DNA of 32,162 bases from Rhodothermales bacterium (lineage in GTDB: Bacteria > Bacteroidota > Rhodothermia > Rhodothermales > Bin80). The notes under the pieces are model-generated. The model made no database searches, was not told where the DNA came from, and saw only the letters and a list, made by a program, of their open reading frames with translations. Both the position numbers and the translations under genes were made by a program. How positions within the stretch are numbered: the first letter of the stretch is position 1; every line of letters starts with the position of its first letter. Below, in pieces: positions 24,654 through 32,162 of the stretch. The stretch is taken from assembly GCA_022821875.1 (NCBI GenBank), contig JAJECV010000037.1:1-32162 (forward strand). Reading direction: 5' to 3'.

Positions 24654-25826
24654 ATGAACCTCATTTTACACAAATTTGCGATCAATTTCCAATGTTGGTT
24701 CAGATTTATTACGGTAGTGTTCTTCTGTGCTCTTTTTCAGGGAACGGGAAGGGCGCAAACCGTAATGCACCCAACAAAAGAGAATATCCCAATCTCTTCC
24801 GATCCTCGTTTCGAACTGAGGCACGAGGTGGATGGAGCTGGCTTCTGGCACTGGGATTCGTCAAGTATTTCAGAGATTGGGGTGAATGAGGGGGATGCAT
24901 CTCAGATGATCGGCTTGGTATTTGATCTGGAGACGGATCGAAAAGGAACCGTCTACTATTTGGACATGATTCACTCGGAGGTTCGCGCATATGATTACGA
25001 AGGGGATTGGATTGGCAACGTGGCAAATTCTGGGAGTGGTCCAGGAGAGCTTGAAAGCCCCCTTGGTTTGCTTGTAGTTTCAGATAGCAATCAGATAATT
25101 ATTGCGGATCAGTTCACCAATCATGTTTTTGAGCGCAATGAGGCAACATTTGAGTTAGTGTCCACGCAGTACCCTAAGTATCCCAGTTCAAACGGGCAAT
25201 TATGTGCGATGAATGGGCATTACTATCTGGTATTCTATGATATGACTACCCCTGCCTCGGAACAGAAAATCATCCATAAATACACTTTGGATGGTGAATG
25301 GCTAACTTCTTTCGGGGAGCCATACGTCTATCACGACCCGTTATCTGTATCTGAATTTGCGAGCGATACCTTTATTGCATGTAATTCAACGCATCAAACC
25401 ATTGCGGTAGTCACGAACCAAATACCGGCCATGACCGGCTATTCGGATCAAGGGGAACAACTCTGGCAAGTTACGTTCCCTGATTATCGGATAGATAGGC
25501 TGAAAGAGTATGTGAAGAATGGAGTTACATATATTTCTGCAATGTATGAGGCAGGCACTTCTATATTCAGCAGATCATTGTTTTCCGATGGGGAGTATTT
25601 TTATGTGACCTATGTTTTTCGTGAAAAAGTTTTTGGGTTATTGGGAGGTTTAGATTTTTCAGAAAGCCACACATTCATGGTAAACGCCCGTTCTGGAATT
25701 GGCGTTTATTTGGGGGCTGCCGGCCCTGAAATAGGGGAAGTGTTGGTTGCGATAGATGGGGAATATCGCTTTACCGTCACAGAAAATTCTGGTTTTCCCC
25801 AGATTCGGATACATAGTTTTCGATAA
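24654..25826 (+). CDS. Secreted 6-bladed beta-propeller protein
   Basis: The 390-residue product starts at ATG 24654 with a long signal peptide (MNLILHKFAINFQCW...LFQGTGRAQ). Repeating blade motifs follow, for example DLETDRKGTVYYLDMIHSEVRAYDYEGDW, GPGELESPLGLLVV and IIIADQFTNHVFE. This matches the 6-bladed beta-propeller family common in Bacteroidota, whose ligands are mostly unknown. An upstream in-frame GTG/ATG region (24591) overlaps the Cys-rich peptide gene and is less likely. It sits between that peptide gene and a thioredoxin-like gene in one direction, so they probably work together at the cell surface or in the periplasm. Confidence 0.78.
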   Translation: MNLILHKFAINFQCWFRFITVVFFCALFQGTGRAQTVMHPTKENIPISSDPRFELRHEVDGAGFWHWDSSSISEIGVNEGDASQMIGLVFDLETDRKGTVYYLDMIHSEVRAYDYEGDWIGNVANSGSGPGELESPLGLLVVSDSNQIIIADQFTNHVFERNEATFELVSTQYPKYPSSNGQLCAMNGHYYLVFYDMTTPASEQKIIHKYTLDGEWLTSFGEPYVYHDPLSVSEFASDTFIACNSTHQTIAVVTNQIPAMTGYSDQGEQLWQVTFPDYRIDRLKEYVKNGVTYISAMYEAGTSIFSRSLFSDGEYFYVTYVFREKVFGLLGGLDFSESHTFMVNARSGIGVYLGAAGPEIGEVLVAIDGEYRFTVTENSGFPQIRIHSFR

Positions 25827-25855
25827 AGTTGGGAGTATCACTAGTTCACTAAGAG

Positions 25856-26503
25856 ATGGGCCTTGGAAGTGTCGCTAGCAATAATCGGTGGTGGTTTTTG
25901 TCAGTTTGTGTCTTAATTACCGCTTTTTTTGTTTTGGGAATCAGCGGAAGATTCCAGTTAATCCCTGTAGTGGAGATCTATTGGCCAGAGCAATCGACTG
26001 AAATTGGATATGTGCCGTCGTACGAAAAAGCTTTAGGAAAGGAACTCGTGATGGTTTTTATCGGATCCTCTGCCTGTGCCTGTAGCAACCACGAAGCCCT
26101 GCCGAAATTAATTGAGGATGCAAAGCTAAAATTGCAAAGTAAATCTGTTGAACAAGGCTGGGCTTTCAATGTGATCGGTGTGTCAGTAGATTGGCGTACA
26201 TCAGATGGTATTGTCCATCTTAGCAGGTTTGGCCATTTTGATGAAATAATGACGGGGCGAAAATGGCATGGAACGGGAGCAGATATCTATTCAAGAAAAT
26301 TCCCAGGAATTAATGCGACACCCCAAATATTTGTGTTTGCCCGTGACTACACCTAGAATGCTGAAGAGGCAATAGCACCGGCCCCCAAAGAGATTTCCAT
26401 TTATCGTGTGGTAGGTCTATCACCGATTGAGAACTGGCTGAAGAGAGGGTGTCCATTACCTCAAGACGCACTGCAGGTTTTTTCAGGAACAGGTACAATA
26501 TAA
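25856..26503 (+). pseudogene. Membrane-anchored thioredoxin-like protein with an in-frame amber codon
   Basis: The first part (25856-26356, 166 residues) has an N-terminal membrane segment (about 12-30), then a thioredoxin-like fold with SSACACSNHEALP, a Cys-Ala-Cys near the usual active-site place, and ATPQIFVFARD, which fits the cis-Pro strand. A TAG at 26354-26356 then interrupts it. The same frame stays open for 48 more codons to a TAA at 26501-26503 and reads like the expected C-terminal helix of this type of protein (YRVVGLSPIENWLKRGCPLP). So either the gene carries a nonsense mutation, the TAG is read through, or the shorter protein is still functional. It lies 29 bases downstream of the propeller gene, in the same direction. 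Confidence 0.6.
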
Positions 26504-26642
26504 AAGCTTCGCCTTTGTGCCAGAAGAATAGGTGCGAGGTTTTGGGGTAATGATATCTCGGATTGGGGGGAAGTCGTTTCAACAACCCCAGATTCAGGGC
26601 GTTAGACGAAATTCATTGTGAACAACACCCGACCAAAGACGC

Positions 26643-27689
26643 ATGAACAAGTTGGTCATGGCGTTATCTGAGGCTGCTCGCATATGGAATGATTCCCGTA
26701 GTCAACCCTGCAGAGGTGAGGCAGTACAGACAACGCTGAGTGCACCCAATTCATTTACGGAGGAGGCCTTAGGGTATGCGATTGACCAACAAATGAGCGA
26801 GATGACAGAATCCGCTTTAATGAACTGGATTGGAGGGAGAGTGTCCAAACGGGTTCACCAAGTCGGCGTGATTAATGCAGGAAATGTACCCTTTGCCGGC
26901 TTACAGGATCTTCTTGCGGTTCTGCTTTGCGGGCATTCCTATGTTGGCGTACTGTCCAGGAAATCCCCTGATCTCCTGCCGGCCTTCGTTCAGACGGTTC
27001 GCAATCAGGGAGCAGAGATAGATGTGAACTTTACAGATCGCGAAATAATCTGGACGCAGATACAGGCGGTCATCGCGACCGGCAGTGATGCATCAATTGC
27101 CCAAATCCGCTCCCTTGCAACAACCCGAGGTCTGGATCCCCGGAAATGCCTGCTTCGCGGTAACCGGTATGGAATTGCAATCTTGGATGGACGCGAAACC
27201 GGTCATGATTTAGATGATCTGGCGATGGATGTACTCTTGCATGAAGGGATGGGATGCCGCAATGTAGCATTGATCTTTGCTCCGGCAGGTCTTGAGCTGG
27301 ATCAGTGTCTGGAACATCTTGCTCAGATGCGAGCGGTGTTTCCCGCGCATCCGTCAACCCCAGGAAGATTGAAAATGCAACAGGCCTATCTGGCTGCCGT
27401 CAATCAGCCGCACGCATATGGAGAGGGCCTGGAGTTTCTGATCAGCAAGGGGCCGCCGGAAGTGCAGATTCCCGGACATGTGCGCTGGGTGGTGTACAAG
27501 GACATGAATGAAGTCATCCACCTTATAGAAGAAATGCGCAACAAAGTGCAATGTATGGTCGCCCGGGGCGGATTATGTGAAAAACTGCCAAAGTCATGGA
27601 ATGCGCAGCTACTTGGTACAACACAGAGACCAAAGCTTGCATGGATGCCTGATGGGATGGATACCATAGATTTTCTGTGTAACTTGTAG
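26643..27689 (+). CDS. LuxC-type acyl-CoA/acyl-protein reductase
   Basis: The 348-residue product belongs to the LuxC family, which reduces an acyl group received from LuxE (or acyl-CoA) to an aldehyde with NADPH. The catalytic Cys is Cys205 in LLHEGMGCRNVALIF. VGVINAGNVPFAGLQDLLAVLLCGHSYVG (about 73-101) and the ATGSD loop are nucleotide- and substrate-binding regions. It is shorter than Vibrio LuxC (about 480) but matches the short Bacteroidota form. It lies in the same direction as LuxE, separated by the cassette at 24026-26642. The two normally work as a pair. Confidence 0.88.
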   Translation: MNKLVMALSEAARIWNDSRSQPCRGEAVQTTLSAPNSFTEEALGYAIDQQMSEMTESALMNWIGGRVSKRVHQVGVINAGNVPFAGLQDLLAVLLCGHSYVGVLSRKSPDLLPAFVQTVRNQGAEIDVNFTDREIIWTQIQAVIATGSDASIAQIRSLATTRGLDPRKCLLRGNRYGIAILDGRETGHDLDDLAMDVLLHEGMGCRNVALIFAPAGLELDQCLEHLAQMRAVFPAHPSTPGRLKMQQAYLAAVNQPHAYGEGLEFLISKGPPEVQIPGHVRWVVYKDMNEVIHLIEEMRNKVQCMVARGGLCEKLPKSWNAQLLGTTQRPKLAWMPDGMDTIDFLCNL

Positions 27690-27757
27690 CGGAACAACAA
27701 GTACTCCGGGTACGTTGCATGGTCATTAGGCAGCATAGCAACTGATGGACAAGGGAC

Positions 27758-28153
27758 GTGTGGAAAACAAGAAAGTCTGATCGCATTACACTGCACTCCA
27801 GAGAACTGGTCAGGAATCTTCAGGCCTGGCTGGATCTGAGGGTGCAATTTGCAGGCTGGCAGTATTGGGATACGGTCATGCAAAACCGGAAGACGATCTA
27901 CGTAGTGATCGCCACAGGTTTTTTTCTTGCCGTTTCTGTTATCTTTCTGCTACTCGCTGCGGCATTGGGAGCAGGGCTTTTACTGGGGCATGTAATATGG
28001 GGGTTTGTATCCGTTAGTGTGATGACAGGAGTTGGTGCCTGGCTTCTGTTCCGCTTGGCGGTTCGGTTAATAAACCCCGAAGTTGAACCTACAGATCGTA
28101 CGATTACAGAAACGAATGGACAAGATAGATCAGAAAAAGAGACGGACAAGTAG
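27758..28153 (+). CDS. Small phage-holin-family-like membrane protein
   Basis: The 131-residue product has a basic, helical N-terminal part, two membrane helices (about 47-68 and 75-98, IYVVIATGFFLAVSVIFLLLA and LGAGLLLGHVIWGFVSVSV) and an acidic C-terminal tail. This fits the holin-X/YqjE-like group of small membrane proteins that often stands beside YqjD/DUF883-like genes. The start is GTG 27758 with AAGGGA just upstream. Its end overlaps the next gene by 38 bases if that gene starts at ATG 28116. The function is unknown; a ribosome- or membrane-stress role is possible by analogy with YqjE/YqjD. Confidence 0.65.
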   Translation: MWKTRKSDRITLHSRELVRNLQAWLDLRVQFAGWQYWDTVMQNRKTIYVVIATGFFLAVSVIFLLLAAALGAGLLLGHVIWGFVSVSVMTGVGAWLLFRLAVRLINPEVEPTDRTITETNGQDRSEKETDK

Positions 28154-28583
28154 CGATGTTCGTGCCGCACTGGATGACCGTGCGCGCCAGATTGAACAGC
28201 ACCTGAGTGCGCTTCGCCGCGAAGTGACGGGGATGGTGCCTCCAGTGAAAGACCTGATTGTGAAGCATCCCATCGGCAGCGCATGTACGGTTCTTGGAAT
28301 CGGTATTGCACTAGGATATTTGATTGGAGGCGGCCGGCGTGAGGGAAGTTCTGGAGATGGTGCACTCCTTGATGCGGTGTTGGCACCGGTGATCGAATCG
28401 GTGAAAGAACGTTTAGGCCAAGGGGAAACCTCCGAGGAAGCCGTCCGCGGTGCTCTTCGTACGTATGTGGCCCCACAGCGAACCAGTACACTCAATGAAT
28501 TATTTCGATTACTTCTTCCTGTGGCGGTTGAGATGAGCCTAAAGGCACTTGATAAGGACGATGAAGAAACCGAAGAATCCTGA
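28116..28583 (+). CDS. Small membrane protein with coiled-coil N-terminus (YqjD-like shape)
   Basis: From ATG 28116 the product has 155 residues. A charged helical N-terminus (about 2-40, SSDVRAALDDRARQIEQHLSALRREV) leads to a membrane helix (about 52-72, IGSACTVLGIGIALGYLIGG) and a soluble tail. An alternative TTG start at 28083 would add 11 residues. It is not clearly in a known family. It overlaps both neighbours and lies in the same transcription unit as the holin-like gene and adenylate kinase. I infer a membrane-associated role, perhaps working with the upstream small membrane protein. Confidence 0.6.
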   Translation: MDKIDQKKRRTSSDVRAALDDRARQIEQHLSALRREVTGMVPPVKDLIVKHPIGSACTVLGIGIALGYLIGGGRREGSSGDGALLDAVLAPVIESVKERLGQGETSEEAVRGALRTYVAPQRTSTLNELFRLLLPVAVEMSLKALDKDDEETEES

Positions 28584-29229
28584 TATTGCCGGAGCGGATC
28601 ATCGACTTGTTTTTCTGGGTCCCCCTGGATCGGGTAAAGGGACACAGGCAAGACTGCTGGCAACCAGACGAGGACTGACGCACATATCCACAGGAGTAAT
28701 CCTCCGCGCAGAAATCAAAGCGGAGACCCCGGTTGGCCTCAAAGCAAGGAAGTACATCGTTACAGGACGGCTGGTCCCGGATGAGATGATACGCTCCCTT
28801 GCCGAAGATGCAGTCAGGGATGCAAATTTCAGCAAATTTATCCTGGACGGTTATCCGCGTACGATTCAGCAGGCACAGTGGCTGTGTGAATTTCTGGATG
28901 CGCAAGATGCATCTCTGACGGCCGTTATCCAGTTGATGATTGACGAGGACGATGTAGTGATGCGCTTATCGCAGCGGCGGATCCATTCTCTTACTGGAGA
29001 AAATTTCCATCTGTCCAATAAGCCGCCACCCGAAGAAGAGGCCGAATTCATGGTCTCACGCCCGGATGATCAGCCGGATGCAATTCGAAAACGATTAAAG
29101 GTGTATTATCGGGAGACCCATCCATTGATTGAGTATTATGACGCTCAGGGTCTGCTTTTGCCGGTTCAGGCCTTAGGTTCATTTTCTGAAGTGCACGCAC
29201 AGATACGCTCAACACTGCAAATACCGTAG
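28561..29229 (+). CDS. adk: Adenylate kinase
   Basis: The 222-residue product interconverts ATP + AMP and 2 ADP. Seen are the P-loop GPPGSGKGT (20-28), the AMP-binding THISTG and DGYPRT segments, and a LID region with RRIHSLTGENFHL and RPDD...IRKRLKVYYRETHPLIEYY. The LID lacks the four-Cys zinc site. ATG 28561 overlaps the preceding gene by 23 bases; an upstream TTG at 28549 is less likely. The N-terminus is about 10 residues longer than in E. coli Adk. Another nucleotide kinase of the same fold is possible, but the signatures favour Adk. Confidence 0.92.
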   Translation: MKKPKNPDIAGADHRLVFLGPPGSGKGTQARLLATRRGLTHISTGVILRAEIKAETPVGLKARKYIVTGRLVPDEMIRSLAEDAVRDANFSKFILDGYPRTIQQAQWLCEFLDAQDASLTAVIQLMIDEDDVVMRLSQRRIHSLTGENFHLSNKPPPEEEAEFMVSRPDDQPDAIRKRLKVYYRETHPLIEYYDAQGLLLPVQALGSFSEVHAQIRSTLQIP

Positions 29230-29252
29230 TTTCCAGAAATCAACCGTAACAT

Positions 29253-30242
29253 ATGGGAAGACGAAAGGACAGGGATCTGGAACGAACGCTTGAAGGACTT
29301 CGCACTGAGATCAATTCGGATCTCACAGATTTGGTCAGGGAGCATCAGCCCGGAGAACTCTATGACTCCGTACGGTATGTGATCGCAGGCGGAGGCAAGC
29401 GTATTCGCCCTGCCTTATTACTACTGTCTGCACGGGTGTTTGGAGTTGGGCTCCGGCATGCGATGCCGCTTGCACTAGCGGTGGAATTGATCCATAATTT
29501 TTCTCTCGTCCATGATGACATTATGGATCATGCCGACAGCCGCAGAGGACGAAAAACAGTTCACATAGTGTGGAATACGGACACTGCCATCCTGTGTGGG
29601 GATGTATTGGTTGCTTTAGCATCGGAGTGTATCGGGCAGGTAATTTCCGGTGATTCGTCGCGGTTGACCCAGGTGTTTGGGAGGATGACTAGAGAATTAT
29701 GCGAAGGGCAGGCATTGGATATGGTCATCGGAAGTCGTCAGGATCTTGCCACAGATGACTATCTGCGTATGGTTGACGGCAAAACTGGTGGGTTACTCGC
29801 CGCGTCGCTGGAGATGGGGGGGATTGTCGGTGATGCAGATGCCGCTTCCTGCCGGGCATTATGGGAGGCGGGCAAGTTTATCGGGCGGGCCTTTCAGATT
29901 AAGGACGATCTCCTGGATCTGACTGCGGAGGATCAGCGCTGGGGAAAGGTGCAGGGAGGCGATCTGATGGAAGGGAAAGGGACCTACCTGTTGACAGAGG
30001 CACGTCAGCGGGCAACTGGTGAGGATGCAGCATTTTTTGCCGAGATCTACCCAGGATCCGGGCTGTGCAAGGAGCAGATCCCGGAAGCGCGGGCACGGAT
30101 GGACGCACTAGGGGTACTGGATGCAGCACATGAGCGCGTCCAGAATTACACGCAGCGTGCACTGGAGCAGATCCACTCACTCTCAGGGAATACTGCGGAA
30201 CTCCATGAACTTATTCGACAGATCGGTTCCCGAATCTATTAG
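29253..30242 (+). CDS. Polyprenyl (trans-isoprenyl) diphosphate synthase
   Basis: The 329-residue product condenses isopentenyl diphosphate with an allylic diphosphate. The first Asp-rich motif is DDIMD (88-92) followed by DSRRGRKTVH. The second is DDLLD (218-222) in FQIKDDLLDLTAEDQRWGK, and the GGGKRIRP arm that binds IPP lies at about 46-53. Length and motifs fit geranylgeranyl/farnesyl-type or longer-chain synthases; the chain length cannot be read safely. It starts 23 bases after adk and probably shares its transcript. The product could feed quinones, carotenoids or undecaprenyl-type carriers. Confidence 0.9.
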   Translation: MGRRKDRDLERTLEGLRTEINSDLTDLVREHQPGELYDSVRYVIAGGGKRIRPALLLLSARVFGVGLRHAMPLALAVELIHNFSLVHDDIMDHADSRRGRKTVHIVWNTDTAILCGDVLVALASECIGQVISGDSSRLTQVFGRMTRELCEGQALDMVIGSRQDLATDDYLRMVDGKTGGLLAASLEMGGIVGDADAASCRALWEAGKFIGRAFQIKDDLLDLTAEDQRWGKVQGGDLMEGKGTYLLTEARQRATGEDAAFFAEIYPGSGLCKEQIPEARARMDALGVLDAAHERVQNYTQRALEQIHSLSGNTAELHELIRQIGSRIY

Positions 30243-30315
30243 CGCAAATCGTTCAGAATCCCAATCTTGAAGACTTTTGCTGGTATGCAGGCATCCGGGA
30301 GTACTTTTCAGCAAA

Positions 30316-30347
30316 TTTGCATAAAAACAACTTGGATCGTAAATTTG
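30316..30347 (+). promoter_or_regulatory. Bacteroidota-type promoter for the Ig-repeat surface protein
   Basis: TTTG at 30316-30319, a 20-base spacer and TAAATTTG at 30340-30347 match the Bacteroidota consensus (-33 TTTG, -7 TAnnTTTG, spacer about 19-21). Transcription would begin near 30354, leaving a leader of about 70 bases before ATG 30422. This is a sequence match only. A TATAAT at 30418-30423 overlaps that ATG and is probably chance. Confidence 0.5.
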
Positions 30348-30421
30348 GGATTATCCTGGTGAACTTTGTAAGGGTTGCTAGGGCTATCAACATTCATGTC
30401 TCTAAGAGAATCGAGATTATA

Positions 30422-32162
30422 ATGAGCAGTACATTCAATTTTATCCGTACATTGGGAAGAGTAAGTTTTTCAGCGGCAAAGCATCGTTTTAATCTACCTT
30501 TATTAGGGATTCCGTTTACCCCCCCCCCCCCCCATTTTTTGCTGGAAATGCCGATGGCCTTCTATCGCAAACAGGTGGATTCTATGTCTGATCGTAACGG
30601 CTTTTCTACTGGGGAGTGTTGAGGCATCTCCTGCGTCAGCTCAGACACCCAAGTTGATACTAACCCCGTCTCCTGTCCAAGTGGACAGGAGAGAGCCGCC
30701 GGTACTATACCGTGATGAAGTTGGTCATACGCTCCTTGGTCAACATGATCAGGAAGCCCCGCGGGATGATGGTATTTCTGATCCGCAAAGGGATCCAGCG
30801 GGCCGCCTAGCGTCAGGACACTCTCTCAAACCAATGCCCAATTATCTGGGAAGGGCAGCCGGGGGCAATGCAGCACCAACGGTGACGATCACTGGAGTGC
30901 CACCGAAGATCAATACCAGTACCTTTTCTATTAAGGTTACATTCACATTTTCGGAGAATGTAACCGGCTTTAGGGCAGATGATTTAACCATTTCTGGAGG
31001 TGTTGTTGGCGTTTTGGGCATTACTACGATTAATCAAAGTACCTACCAAGTGGATATATTTCCGCTAAACTCCGATCTGACGCTCACCGTGAAGGCGAAC
31101 TCGGCCATAGGCAGTGACGGCATCACCACCGGCCCGGCATCGGACGTTTCGAAAACCGCGATTTGGGATGTTACTGCACCGACAGTTATGATTACGGGGG
31201 TTCCAACCAAGATCAGTTCCACTGCCGATTTTACTGCAACCTTTACCTTCTCGGAAGCAGTGACAGATTTTGTAACAGGGGATGTGACGGTGACCGGCGG
31301 GACGAAAAGCGGTTTCACGGGAAATGGAGCCACCTATACACTGGATGTTACACCGGCGGGGGACTCCGATGTGACGGTCACGGTGGCGAAGGATGCGGCC
31401 ACGGATGGGATCAATACCGGCCCGTCAACGGCCGTTTCGGCCACCTCGACATGGGATGCGGCTCCTACCGTGAACATCACCGGTGTCCCGGCCCGTATCA
31501 ATTCCACGACCGCCCTCCCGGTCACCTTTACATTTTCGGAATCCGTGACGGATTTTGTGACGGGGGATGTGACGGCGACCGGCGGGACGAAAAGCAGTTT
31601 CTCTGGAAGTGGAAGCAGTTACAGCCTGGATGTCACGCCGGATGGTGGATCCGATGTGACGGTCACGGTGGCGGCGAACGCGGCCACGGACGGTTTCAGT
31701 ACCGGCCCGGCATCGGCGGTCTCGGCTACCGCAACCTGGGATGCGGCAGTACCAACCGTCGCCATCACCGGTGTCCCGGCCCGTATCAATTCCACGACCG
31801 CCTTCCCGGTCACCTTTACATTTTCGGAATCCGTGACGGGCTTTGTGACGGGGGATGTGACGGTGACCGGCGGGACGAAAAACAATTTCTCTGGAAATGG
31901 AGCCACCTACAGCCTGGAGGTCACGCCGGACGGTGGATCCGATGTGACGGTCACGTTGGCGGCGAACGCGGCCACGGACGGCCTCAATACCGGCCCGGCA
32001 TCGGCGGTCTCGGCCACCGCAACCTGGGATGCCGCCGCACCAACCGTTGACATCACGGGCGTTCCGGCCCGCATCAATTCCACGACCGCCTTCCCGGTCA
32101 CCTTTACGTTTTCGGAATCCGTGACGGGCTTTGTGACGGGGGATGTGACGGTGACCGGCGGC
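30422..32162 (+). CDS. Large secreted protein with bacterial Ig-like repeats, frame broken at a poly-C tract (partial)
   Basis: ATG 30422 opens a frame that, as given, ends after 66 residues at TGA 30620-30622. The neighbouring frame is open from 30507 to the window end. It encodes a signal-peptide core (ILCLIVTAFLLGS...ASAQ, about 30579-30644), a linker, and Ig-like domains of 95-101 residues starting near 30873, 31176, 31461, 31749 and 32037 (the last cut by the window edge). Typical motifs are PTVxITGVP, FTFSExVTxFVTGDVTVTGG and LDVTPDGGSDVTVTVA, close to the Big_12-type Ig family. The second frame has no ATG, GTG or TTG between its upstream stop (30504) and the signal peptide, so it must be entered from another frame. 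Fourteen or 17 C in the tract at 30519-30533 would join the two. The role is probably adhesion at the cell surface. Confidence 0.75.
30519..30533 (+). repeat. Poly-C tract of 15, probable phase-variation switch
   Basis: A run of 15 C lies within the 5' end of the Ig-repeat protein gene. With 15 C, reading from ATG 30422 ends after 66 residues. With 14 or 17 C it enters the signal peptide and repeats. Such tracts change length by slipped-strand mispairing and switch surface proteins on and off in many bacteria. It is also a typical place for sequencing length errors. Confidence 0.7.
30873..32162 (+). repeat. Tandem Ig-like domain repeats (about 288 bp each)
   Basis: Units begin near 30873 (303 bp), 31176 (285 bp), 31461 (288 bp), 31749 (288 bp) and 32037 (cut by the edge). 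The units starting at 31461, 31749 and 32037 are nearly identical at DNA level, while the first is clearly diverged. This points to recent copying from the 3' side and allows change of copy number by recombination. Confidence 0.85.

Noticed and set aside
23090-27689. Bioluminescence operon
   Set aside because: LuxE- and LuxC-type genes are present, but no luxA, luxB or luxD; these two occur widely without light production.
31163-32050. 295-codon frame inside the Ig-repeat gene and several minus-strand frames there
   Set aside because: They mirror the repeat codon pattern; the real frame is the one with clear Ig-like motifs and a signal peptide.

Overview
This 32 kb window looks like chromosomal DNA of an uncultured member of the Bacteroidota/Rhodothermota group. 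The evidence is an HU-like/SPOR fusion protein, a LuxE-type acyl-protein synthetase and LuxC-type acyl-CoA reductase pair, a secreted 6-bladed beta-propeller beside a small Cys-rich secreted peptide, and one promoter that fits the Bacteroidota TTTG / TAnnTTTG pattern. The lineage is inferred from gene content only.

Positions 1-10183 form a defence-type island. A minus-strand operon encodes a PLD-nuclease/SNF2 helicase followed by an adenine-methylase-type protein that is cut off just before its catalytic domain. Divergent from it is a Res-type helicase with a C-terminal PD-(D/E)XK nuclease. Then come a small tail-anchored membrane protein and a divergent 688-residue protein made of two complete DprA/Smf modules. 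I could not match the whole set to a named system.

Positions 10184-18538 are mostly housekeeping genes: a minus-strand operon HU-SPOR protein > SIS sugar-phosphate protein > ROK kinase, then PfkB-type kinase, FolB, Maf (opposite strand), an orphan ParA-type ATPase and a penicillin-acylase-family hydrolase whose start codon overlaps the ParA stop.

Positions 18539-20997 hold an AAA/DUF4143 ATPase and, directly at its 5' end, a tandem array of exactly 33 units of 23 bp (19946-20704). The array mixes two unit types. One type forms, at its junction with the next unit, a short hairpin with a UUCG-type tetraloop.

Positions 20998-30242 carry a Na+-dependent transporter, a secreted redoxin-like protein, LuxE, an inserted-looking cassette (Cys-rich peptide, beta-propeller, thioredoxin-like protein with an in-frame amber codon), LuxC, two small membrane proteins, adenylate kinase and a polyprenyl diphosphate synthase.

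Positions 30243-32162 hold the start of a large surface protein with roughly 96-residue bacterial Ig-like repeats that runs off the window. Its reading frame is broken at a tract of 15 C; 14 or 17 C would join a promoter-linked ATG to the signal peptide and repeats. This looks like a phase-variable adhesin captured in the OFF state, although a homopolymer sequencing error cannot be excluded.

The three places most worth a closer look are the 23-bp array, the poly-C switch, and the helicase/nuclease/double-DprA island.
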